64,000 bases of DNA from Nautilus pompilius (lineage: Eukaryota > Mollusca > Cephalopoda > Nautilida > Nautilidae). Below the pieces are notes generated by a model. That model was given only the letters and a program-made list of their open reading frames with translations. It made no database searches and had not been told where the DNA came from. The position numbers and the translations under genes were made by a program. The stretch is taken from positions 4,583,501 through 4,647,500 of the forward strand of contig JACATO010000317.1 in assembly GCA_018389105.1 (NCBI GenBank), written 5' to 3'. This document shows positions 53,901 through 62,041 of the stretch, piece by piece; positions within the stretch are counted from its first letter, which is position 1, and each line of letters begins with the position of its first letter.

Positions 53901-56900
53901 CAAAGGCCGGAACTCAAACTTTTACCACAGTAGGACTGATGCAATCGAGCCGCGCTCCTATTGGCTAACACTATTGGGGCCTGCAGCTAAAAGACTTGGA
54001 CCACGACGCCTGGGGCAGAGCACGCTACAAGGACTGGACTGTGATTTTGGCCAGACGCACATTAGCCAGCTCGATTTTAGGCAAACTTGGGCACCAAACT
54101 GTCATACCACACAGCTGTTCTGATCAGAGGGAGAGTTCACTGATACCAGTAGATTTCTGTTGAGCTGTTGTGAATTTACTGTGCGCGCTGATGTTGTTTC
54201 CCGAAAAATCACTAAAATAATTTTCAATAAATGTATGATGAAATGTACTAAAATTCTTTTTTCTGGTATAATATACAATATATTGTTTCTGTTGCTTTTT
54301 AGTTCAGGGAACATTTACATTGATTTTTCTCTCAAAACTCTAAATATATCCAAATAAAACTCTTATTTATATGATTTTTTTGCTAAATTTATTCTTTGAT
54401 ATTTTTTCAGTTATGGAAGTGTAGCAAGGGGTCGCAGGTCTTTTGAGTATTAGAAAAAGGTCCACGAGTCCAAAAAGGTTGGGAACCACTGGTTTATAGT
54501 GTACATTTAATTATCTCACCTATTTGAAAAATATACTTGTGTTCGTGCTCTGTTGAACCCGTGCAGTCCGCTCTCAATTTACGTGGTAATTATGTTCCTG
54601 AAAATCTGTGTGTAAATTAAACTTGATTTTTCCATTAAAAAATGGAAATTATAGTGGTTAGGAGAAACACTGCCTAAATACACATGGTAGGGGTCAGGGA
54701 TAACTCTGTTTGAAATCATGTTTATACATCTATTTCCTAAACTGTGCTTGTTTGTTAATAAAGGTAATAAAAACATTGAAAAAACTGATCTAAGATGAAA
54801 AGAAATTTAAATGAAAGGTTTTACCAACACTTACGTTGAATGCTGGCTGGGATAGCTTATCGGAGCTGGTGGTGGTGAAGAGAGAGTTTGAAGATGTCTC
54901 TTCAATTATGGGCAGCTTTTGGGATTTAGAGATGTCAGAGGTGGAGAATTGAGTTTGTTCAGGTGGTTTTATGCTTTAATTTTTCTTAGAGTAGGAAAGC
55001 ATCAATTTTTTGGACACTTTCCTTTTTCTTTCTTTCAGAATTTCAGCATAACACTGCATGGCATTTCTCGATACTTTTACACTTTGTTCAATATTGGGAT
55101 CATCTTCATCAAAAATAGCAAGGCTTTCCTCTATCAGGCAAAATGCCTCCTTAAATCTTTTAGCCATGAGCATGTGAACCACCTCAATCTCTGCCACACC
55201 CAGTTATTCCACCCAGTGTATCTTCTGAAGTTGACATAAGTCCTCAGTAGAAAGTTCCTCTTTGTGTGAGTCTAATAACTCCACACCATCTAAATCAACT
55301 TCACGAAACCCTACTTTCCTTGCCAATTTTACGACATTTACCAGAGTTTTAGCAATATCTTAATTGATACTGAACCTTTCTAAATCATACTGTAGATAAC
55401 GGCAAAGTTTCTTCCATACACTGCTCATGCAAGAATGTGTATTCTCCTTCCAGGCCTAGTCAACAAGCATGATGGTGAAACTTTTCCAGATTCAGTAGTC
55501 CTCACAAGCATATCAAAAGTTTTCTTTAGATAATAAGCCTTAAAAGTAGCAATTACACCCTGGTCCATCTGGCTGAATAAGAGGCATTGTGTTGGGAGGT
55601 CTCCTTTATGCAGTATTTATGCAGCTCATCTTTAAACTTGGAAATGCTACCCATTATCCATCCCATGGCATTGGAATAATAATAAACTGGTAAAATTTGT
55701 TTCACAGACCCTTTAAGAGCACGGGGATTTTCTGAATGATATGTCAACAATGGCTTCAACTTGCAATCACTTCGGAAAATCTACCTAGCAGCAGTGTAAA
55801 ACTATCTTTAGTAGCCTTAAGCCTGGTGCTGATTTCTCCTCTTGAGAAAGATGTGCTATGGATGGCATCCTTTACCAGAAAAGTGCCATCTCATCAAGGT
55901 TGAAAATTTGCTTTGGAGAATATCCACCTTCCTTGATGATAGTTTTCAAGGTCACAAAACTTTCCACAGCATTAGCATCAGCAGATGCTGCCTCTCCAGC
56001 CATTTTAACACTATGTAAATTGTATCTTTTTCTAAAATTGGCGAACCAACCTGAACTTGCATTGAAAACCTTGACATCCTCTTCATTCTTTGTTAAATCC
56101 TTGTAAATTGAATGGGCTTTAGCTTGTATCAAAAAATTGTTGACAGGCATATTCTGTTAGTTTTGATCCTCTATCCACACACTCAGCATCTTTTCCATTA
56201 TTGTACTTCTAGCATACAATGTTTTCATGGCACTTAAAGAGCCTCCAGACTTAGCACTTTCCTTAATTTTTGCAGCACTGTCACATATTGTCCAAACAGT
56301 ACTCTCACTAAAGCCAAGGACTATGACCGACATCAGCTATGCGTTCTCCTCCCAATGCGGCTTATTACATCCATTTTCACACCAACAGCAATTGCCTTTT
56401 GCTTCTTGGATTGGGTTTTAGCCTACGATGTAGATGCAAGGGTCAAGAGTTCAAAAAATAAAGGTAGATAATTTAAAGGAAAATATGATCACACTCACTA
56501 TGACAATGGTTGCACAGGAACTGAGAAAGATTGGGGATGCTGAATGCTTACTTTGCCTTGTGCCACATTGTAAGTGTCATCAACAGTGGTGTTGAGAGGG
56601 TGGAGCAGAGGAGACAAAATTCCACAGGTCGGGGCCCAAGGAATTTTGAGATGTTTATTTCTGATGGTGTTGCATGTTGTGCAAATAAGGATTCAAATCA
56701 CAGGCTTTACTATCATGCTAATTATTTATCAGCTTGGGCAGATTTCAGGAGTGGACTGTTTTGTGAATATGTTTACACAAAGGAGGTTACACAACAGATC
56801 CTTGTGTCTGACCCGGATTCTCCACCAGGTTGGTGGCTGTGCGTGTTCTACCTCTATGCTGCCAGCCAACACCAAAAGTGAGGCACGCACTTCATCCAGC

Positions 56901-59900
56901 ATTATTCTAAAAAATTGTCCATCTAAATTATGAAATGGTATTAATTCAACATCCGCATTATTCAAAAAACACATAAATAAAACCCACATAAATCAAGAGC
57001 TGACTGTATTTGTTATTAACTCAGACATCTGCCCAACTTTGTAAGTGTATGCCAGCTTCCATGACTCATCAAAAAATATCCCATATTTTGTACATAAACC
57101 AATTTATTACTATGTACAATTACATGTATGATTATTAGAAAGAGCACACTGATAAAACAAAGCTTATTTTTAAACCTTTGTCACAACTTTTTGTCATCAA
57201 AATATCCTCCTTTGTGTGTGATGAATAATTTATTGACTCCACAATTATGGGCACAAATGTAAATTAAAGGGACTGGCAATAAAGGAAACTGCAATGTATG
57301 CATACCAAATCTGAATGTAAAATATTACATAGATGGAAGCTTTCAAAACATTGAGCATACTCACCTGTCCAGCAAAAAACTGACCAAAACCAGGTGGAAA
57401 AGTCAAAGAGGAGATTAAAAGAGCCACTAAACCTGGATACAAAAAACGGCTGCAAAATAATTTTTAAAAAATTAAAAAAACAGATTTATGAGTCTGTGTG
57501 TTTTTGGATGGTGACTTATATTTGCTGGTCAAACAAACAGTGTGTAGAGACTTCCTAAACAGATCAATAAACATTTTTTCTACAATTCATTATTTTAGTT
57601 CCTCCTTGAAGTCATCAGCATTTCAAAGATTAGGGCAGAATAATGTCAGATCATGTACATTAATAATAACAAACAGATGTTCTCACCACCCTGAACTGGT
57701 CAACCATGAGAAATAGACAGAAAAACAGAAATGTTTGATTTCAGCTTTGGCTTCTTTTCCAAAATAAGCATTAAAAAAATGAAATACCATATATCAGAAA
57801 ACCATAATCATATTTCCTAATTACATAGAAAATCAACTAAATAAAAAAATTTTTTTTTTGAAATTTAAGTTTCAAAAAGCACATTGAACAAATCAAAACC
57901 ATGAACAACACCAAAATAGTAAGAGATAGTGTTTCACATTTATTTGAAGGCATAAAAATGAAATCAGGGTTTGCCTCAAAAAATTTTCTGAGTGGTGCTA
58001 AATTTGCATAAGTATGATGTTATACTTATTAACAGTTCTGTACCACTCACAAAGTTTTTTGTTTTTTTTTTAAACAGAAAAGAGCCAAAGACGATCTTTT
58101 ATCTTTTTCCCAACTCTGATTAGCTGTCTTTACACTTTGAAAATAATCTAGTTGAAGTCTGAGGAGTGGATGCAGACGCTAATGATGAATCAAATGATAA
58201 TGGACCAACAACGAAAGATTAGTTTCCTTCTGTTCTAAGAGTTTTCCTTTCAAAATCAGATAATGAAGAGATTTACATTTTAAAGACTCACACAACCCAC
58301 ATGCTGCATTATGAAGTGATTCAAAATGTTGGACAGTTATTACTCTTGACTTCTATGACTAAAGTTTAAATAATATTCATTCTCAATAGAAAGTTGAATT
58401 GTGGGACCAAAAGTCATCAAATGAATGTGTAAATTGCTTCTCAAAATCTCAGTGATGCTTTAGGGAAAAGCACTGGATATGACCTCTTAACTTCATCCTC
58501 CAACTAAATGGTATTTATGAAGAAAATTCTTTTAACAAATTATCTCAATTTTTGCAATACATTTTGTGTTTTTCAGAATAAACTTTTTAGTAGCAAAAAC
58601 TTTTCACATGCCAAATGGTTGAGCCAATAGTTAAAAATATGAATGAATGAATAAATAAACTAATGCATAGTCTAGATTAAATACTTGACTTCTAGTTCTG
58701 GTCTTTTCAATTAGAAAACACTGCAATCAGCATCTGTCAGCAAAAACTTACTTTTTCTGAAGAAATGATGACATCTTCTTATGACGTCTTGTAAACAAGA
58801 TGATTTTTCGATGCAGTAATATAAATAATGGTCCTCCTAGTCCACACACAACACTGAAAGTTAAATAAACTTCTCTCTTTAGCAGACTCCCATTTAAACT
58901 ATTACTGTATAGAAGTATTGGGAAGACAACCTAATAACTTTATTATTTACAATTTTAGCAATAGATTTATGCAAAAGTTAGAATAAAATCTGGTTGATCA
59001 TCACTTCCTCTTGGATGCTATAAAAAGTAAAGTATTATTAAACATTCTTCGTCACTAACACTGACAGAGAGTAAATAACTTACCCAATAGCACCAAAAAC
59101 AATCAGCTCTAATGCATCAAAAGGAAATTCTGTCCTCAGTGAAGTCCTGAATAGAGCAGTAATCGTTTCTGTAAATTTTTCAACAGGATAATTACTGGAT
59201 ATTTACCACCAAGAGAAAATGCTAAATGGATTAATTCATAATTTATGCAAATAAAAAAAGAATGTGAAAGGCTAATTACACTGGTCAACAAGTATTTTTC
59301 ATCAAGCATATGTCAAGGTGTACTTAGTGTAGTTTTTAATGCTGATTTCAAATATACAATTAGTTTTTTGACATCACGTACAGTTTTCAAGATGAGAAAG
59401 TTTTTTGGTTTTAGCTCATGCATTATATAGAAATTCCAATTAATGACATGTATGCATGTATTTCATTTACATCATGGAAACATACCTTTAAAATAAACTA
59501 CACTATTCATTGCTGCATAGTTCAGAAGCAATATTTCATCATCTTAAATTAACCAATCAAGTTTTGTCTGATGAAATAGGTATTTCAACATCTCAAATTG
59601 TCCAGTCATAATTGGTCTGATGTTAATGGGAATGCAGGCAGGTTTCACAAAATACTGTTGTTTCTTGTGTCTATGGGATAGTCGGGCAACTGACAGACAT
59701 TATTCGGAATCAAACTGGCAGACAAGAACATCATACCAGCCAGGACTGTCTAGCATCAAGAATACACCTCTTGTAGATCCATGTAATGTCCTATTGCCTC
59801 CTTTGCACATAAAGCTTCGACTGATGAAACAGTTTGTAAAGACACTAGGGAAGAGAAATGCCAGAGGGTTTGAGTATATTGTAGAAAAGTTTCCCAAAAT

Positions 59901-62041
59901 CACACAGGCGAAGTTGAAAGAGGGTATCTTTGTCGAACCCCAAATTAGAGAAGTACTCAAAGATGTCAACTTCAAGACAACACTGGTGGATGAACTGGAA
60001 CTGCCTGCCTGGAATGCTTTCAATTGGATCTGTGAGAATTTCTTGGGCAACAAGAAGGCAATGGACTACAAGGATGGCATCGAGAATCTTTCGAAATGTT
60101 ACTCAGCATGTCACTGAAAGTTCACTTCTTGGACTCCCATCTGGATTTCTTCGCAGATAACCTTGGAGTAGTGTCTGATGAACATGGTGAAAGATTTCAC
60201 CAGGACATTAGTGCTATGGAGAAACGGTATCAAGGCTTCTGGAATGACAGTATGCTGGCTGACTACTGCTGGACACTTTACCTTGATCAACCAGATCAGG
60301 AACACCGCAGGAAATCCAAATCACAATGTTTCTAACTCTGTTGTTCTAACTTTGTCTGTTTTGTCTGACCCATTTTTGTGTATTCACTCTTTGTAGAATG
60401 ATAGTGATGATTTTTAACTCAATAAACTCATTTACTTTCTAAAAATAATATGTCCTTATTTATTACGTTAATGATTTCATATATACAAATATGTAAATAT
60501 TTGCATGTATCGACTGAAAAACTGATACGTGCTGCATACAAATGGAGTGAAATTTTGAAATCAGCATGAAAAATTAGTCTAAAAAAGTTGGTTTGTATTC
60601 ATAATGAGTATAATACATTTAATTTTGTTGACCAGTGTTATCAGATGTTTATAAAAAAATAAAGCAAAAATGAGACAGCAAAGGCCAAATCAAATTAACT
60701 GCTGATAATCAATATATTTCGTGAATTATTCAAACATTCTCTAAATCTTTGTATTCCCAACAATGAACTTTGCTAAATTAATCCAGATATCATCTATGTA
60801 GGTTCATATCCTTATAAACAGATTTAATAGTACCCCTTCTATTGCACACACACACACACAGATTTTAAATATACATTACTATTAATGACCAACAATAAAC
60901 ATCATACAGTTTAATTAGTCAAATCCTGTTTGTCCTTTAGAATTGTCCAATTTAATCACACAATTTCTACTATGCTTCCTGTCTAACCACACATTCCACT
61001 GCATCTCTTATTGGCACTGTATTATTTTATACTGCCGTACTAGAGCCAGACATATTAATGGTATACTCACCTTCAGTTTTATGGGTACCAGCTAATATGC
61101 AATGCTCATTAACACCTTGAACATTGTGGCTTAATTTAAGTCATGTGCAACAAAACCCAATGCAACTAATTTTGCAGTAGAATACTCAGAACATTATAGT
61201 AAGATGTATATGATGCACATGCTACAAAATTGAGGTGGTCTGACATGCAGCAAAATTAAACAGATTTCTAAATCTCAATTCCAAAAATTTTTCAGATGCC
61301 ATGTTTAGTATTAGTTCTTGCACATTTTCTTTCCATACGATCCTAATAATAACACAGCATCTGTAACTAATATATACATATATATATACCTAGTTATACT
61401 TTTGCTATTTTATACAAACTATTAGGCAAAGAACATTGGTTAAAAAAATAAAAAAGCACCACACACCTTTTGCATATCCAAATTAAAAAAAAACAAAAAA
61501 AATATTCAGTAACTGAGTTTTTTTTGTAGATTTTTCTAACTAGGCATCTTTTGAGTTTAGTTACTTTCAAAACAGACTAGAGGGAAAAAATAACATTTTA
61601 CAATGTTTACATCACTCATTCTTGTTGATAATTTTCCTCCCTTATTTTTCAAATGTTTTATTATGGCATCATTTAATTTTTTATTATGAATCAACATTTT
61701 TTCAGACCTATTTGAAGAAATTTAAAATATTGACAAAACGAACACACTGCACCATTTTTGTTCATTTATGAAGGCATAATATGTATCTATCGTAAAATAA
61801 TATTTAAAGTCTTTCTCATAAAAATTCAATTAATGTAAAAAAATGTTTTGATTATACTTAAAATTCAATGACTGCATGCTAAAAAACATCACAATAAATC
61901 CAGAAAATTACTTACCCTCATCTTTAAACCAAAATGCTAATAGTCGAAAGATCAGTGCCCCACACACAGCAGAAAAGAACCCTCTCCAGTAATTCCTCAC
62001 TGCGAAGTATGTTGCTGTTACCTCTATACTGAACAACACAC
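25085..62041 (-). CDS. CLCN2: CLC-2-type voltage-gated chloride channel, 5'-partial
   Basis: Eighteen exons, 5' to 3' on the minus strand: 62041-61916, 59168-59084, 58853-58752, 57449-57365, 48536-48384, 47553-47484, 46614-46504, 46078-45981, 44997-44882, 44570-44437, 38998-38649, 32737-32663, 30173-30047, 29479-29400, 26944-26906, 26371-26273, 25754-25668, 25243-25085 (stop TAA). They give about 698 residues, and every junction phase fits. Signatures match animal CLC-2/ClC-a: [33 protein letters not shown], the pore motif [32 protein letters not shown] and [10 protein letters not shown], then two CBS domains. The protein conducts Cl- across the plasma membrane as a dimer. Val follows the IE pair of SIEV, where exchangers have the proton Glu, so a channel rather than an antiporter is expected. 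The N-terminus, gating Glu and first helices lie beyond the right edge. The gene converges on ALDH4A1. Confidence 0.96.
28386..28936 (+). mobile_element. Internally deleted Tc1/mariner-class element, 551 bp
   Basis: Perfect inverted repeats of about 34 bp (starting CAGGGTTATTCAAAAAGAAT) bound the element, with TA at both ends (28384, 28937). Inside, [20 protein letters not shown] at the left is the N-terminus of a transposase. [20 protein letters not shown] and the following [17 protein letters not shown] to GGGHIEHL stop is its C-terminus. The catalytic middle is deleted and the two parts are in different frames. It is a non-autonomous derivative, and its perfect ends suggest fairly recent movement. 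Confidence 0.9.
29398..29399 (-). other. CLCN2: GC-type 5' splice site, consensus AAG|GCAAGT (CLCN2)
   Basis: The intron starts GCAAGT directly after AAG, the strong consensus of GC-AG introns. Phase 0 continues into the PLKSPKK microexon, while the two following GT sites would lead to an immediate stop. Confidence 0.85.
29400..30173 (-). CDS. CLCN2: CLCN2 inter-CBS linker exons
   Basis: Exon 30173-30047 encodes [20 protein letters not shown], then [12 protein letters not shown]. Exon 29479-29400 encodes [20 protein letters not shown], then DVPFVLK. The RRAST context is a basophilic-kinase-like site. The second exon ends AAG|GCAAGT, a GC donor. Any GT nearby would give a stop codon in the next exon, so the GC site is the only workable one. 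Confidence 0.85.
31285..31420 (+). repeat. Possible tRNA-derived SINE
   Basis: TGGTCCAGTGGCAGACT resembles a pol III A box, followed about 35 bases later by GGTCCAGTTTAAATCC, a degenerate B box. The tRNA-like head runs into an unrelated body, as in SINEs. It lies in a CLCN2 intron. No target duplication was identified. Confidence 0.45.
32663..32737 (-). CDS. CLCN2: Candidate 75-bp CLCN2 cassette exon
   Basis: A 25-codon open segment with an AG acceptor (right) and GT donor (left), both phase 0. It encodes [20 protein letters not shown] then KKDKR. Including or skipping it preserves the frame between exons 38998-38649 and 30173-30047. The basic KGTQKKDKR resembles the Lys/Arg-rich linker of CLC-2 proteins, but the similarity is short. 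It could be a cassette exon or a chance open segment. Confidence 0.5.
33452..35718 (+). pseudogene. hAT transposase relic, ZMYM/TTF zinc-finger type
   Basis: Broken transposase reading frames in the CLCN2 intron between exons 38998 and 32737. In order: a TTF-type zinc finger ([25 protein letters not shown]), a DUF4371-like segment ([47 protein letters not shown]), and [17 protein letters not shown] after a stop at 34360. The hAT dimerisation region follows near 35350-35560 ([40 protein letters not shown]). Several frameshifts and stops make it inactive. The right end is probably at a CAGGGGG-type terminus near 35718; the left end lies upstream of 33452 and was not found. Vertebrate ZMYM genes derive from this group, but here it is a plain relic. 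Confidence 0.88.
35836..37372 (-). mobile_element. Tc1-like relic
   Basis: The termini share CCCTCCAAAATTATG in inverted orientation (35840 and 37350 regions) and each abuts TA. The minus strand shows a degraded transposase: a segment reading TVKYGAG and, near 36150, [16 protein letters not shown], the Tc1 motif normally WPAQSPDLNPIEHLW. Many stops show it is old. Confidence 0.75.
38225..38420 (+). repeat. Possible tRNA-derived SINE
   Basis: TGATGGTCCAGAGGTAGAC resembles an A box and AAGTTCGAACCCC a good B box about 30 bases later, so the first 60 bases look tRNA-derived. The body to about 38420 has no gene. It resembles the candidate at 31285 in layout more than in sequence. Confidence 0.5.
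38649..44570 (-). CDS. CLCN2: CLCN2 CBS1 exons and regulatory linker
   Basis: Exon 44570-44437 encodes [14 protein letters not shown] and YPLVDSP. Exon 38998-38649 continues with [18 protein letters not shown], completing CBS domain 1, then a disordered Ser/Pro linker with [10 protein letters not shown] and an Asp/Thr-rich part. The intron between them begins with GC rather than GT and contains a Tc1-like element split by a hAT-like element. The linker is a likely phosphorylation region by analogy with CLC-2 (inference). Confidence 0.92.
40257..44314 (-). mobile_element. Tc1-like element, split by a later insertion
   Basis: The inverted ends match over about 28 bp, sharing GGCCA and AGGACCTAT (left 40261-40288, right 44314-44287). 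The minus strand encodes [20 protein letters not shown] then [13 protein letters not shown] (40274-40618), the Tc1 catalytic C-terminus, and the central part is readable between 40620 and 41170. The host element is about 1.16 kb once the 2,890-bp insertion and one target duplication are discounted. The transposase is degenerate. It sits only about 120 bp from CLCN2 exon 44570-44437. Confidence 0.85.
41180..44069 (+). mobile_element. hAT-like element, orphan transposase family
   Basis: A 2,890-bp element with perfect 15-bp inverted termini TAGGGTTGCCCTTAT, flanked by the 8-bp direct repeat AGGAGCAG (41172-41179 and 44070-44077). An 8-bp duplication and a TAGGG-type terminus are hAT-like. The + strand carries broken frames. 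They read [20 protein letters not shown] (41758-41817), a [20 protein letters not shown] segment (42525-42584), [17 protein letters not shown] (42904-42954), [20 protein letters not shown] and a long downstream stretch (42978-43445), and an [12 protein letters not shown] end near 43750. I recognise these as belonging to a protein family common in invertebrates but usually labelled uncharacterised. The copy has several stops and frameshifts, so it is inactive. Confidence 0.9.
44435..44436 (-). other. CLCN2: GC-type 5' splice site (CLCN2)
   Basis: On the minus strand the exon ends TCTCCAG and the intron begins GCATGC. Joining here gives [12 protein letters not shown], matching CLC-2 exactly and keeping phase 1. 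The nearest upstream GT would delete VDSP. Confidence 0.75.
44882..62041 (-). CDS. CLCN2: CLCN2 pore-domain exons
   Basis: Nine exons encode the second half of the membrane domain. They contain the LFSIEV region, the RHKKM cytosolic loop, PPGFGQ, an extracellular loop rich in Asp (GQADDLDDE), the GxFxP anion-binding motif in AGIFVP, and the last helix with PSFYNSII. The Tyr of that helix is the conserved pore tyrosine. The intron between 57365 and 48536 is about 8.8 kb and loaded with transposon relics. Confidence 0.93.
45079..45980 (-). other. CLCN2 intron, nothing recognised
   Basis: AT-rich intron between exons 46078-45981 and 44997-44882. I see no element ends, no exon-like pairs and no RNA gene. 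The neighbouring introns 46615-47483 and 47554-48383 are the same. Confidence 0.5.
49000..52880 (-). other. CLCN2 long intron, left part
   Basis: Mostly AT-rich sequence without coding exons. It holds a (TA)n tract at 50968-50984. A stretch at 49970-50290 of more even composition (GGTGTAGTGACTGTGCTGTG) may be an unclassified dispersed repeat. No element ends are visible. Confidence 0.4.
52890..53460 (+). pseudogene. Decayed IS630/mariner-class transposase fragment
   Basis: In shifting + frames the sequence reads [19 protein letters not shown], [37 protein letters not shown] and [10 protein letters not shown]. Together these follow the order of a known DDE transposase type (usually FHLNGxVNxQNxRYW then NPHxxxxxPLHSPKVTVW). 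Stops and frameshifts are frequent and no terminal repeats were found. It lies in the large CLCN2 intron. Confidence 0.55.
53566..54491. repeat. hAT-like non-autonomous repeat, copy 2
   Basis: The longer partner of 17264-17966, same orientation. The right end read on the minus strand is CAGTGGTTCCCAACCTTTTT then GGACTCGTGGACC, a Charlie-like hAT terminus. The body contains a poly-C run near 53830 and an extra 54100-54340 segment absent from copy 1. No transposase is recognised. Confidence 0.75.
54564..57006 (-). mobile_element. pogo/Tigger-like element, decayed
   Basis: The ends are imperfect inverted repeats: CAGTCCGCTCTCAATTTACG on the left and, reverse-complemented, CAGTCAGCTCTTGATTTATG on the right. 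A TA follows the right end. The minus strand encodes the Tigger transposase in pieces: [20 protein letters not shown] and [10 protein letters not shown] (56150-55872), then [18 protein letters not shown] (55759-55553) and an acidic C-terminal part near 55197-54976. Several stops are present. The HTH and DDE order matches the family, which also gave rise to CENP-B-like genes. It occupies the 8.8-kb CLCN2 intron. Confidence 0.88.
59278..60638 (+). mobile_element. Element of unclassified family with 14-bp inverted ends
   Basis: A 1,361-bp segment bounded by ACACTGGTCAACAA and its exact reverse complement, in the CLCN2 intron between exons 62041-61916 and 59168-59084. The + strand carries a broken ORF from 59620. 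It reads [57 protein letters not shown] and [15 protein letters not shown]. After a frameshift near 60095 it continues [39 protein letters not shown] and MLADYCW. I recognise this as a conserved, highly repeated protein family of invertebrate genomes that is usually labelled uncharacterised. The N-terminal part seems to be missing, so this is an internally deleted copy. No target duplication is clear. Confidence 0.8.
60845..60860. repeat. (CA)8 microsatellite
   Basis: A simple dinucleotide run in a CLCN2 intron, a possible length polymorphism. No regulatory role is visible. Confidence 0.9.
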
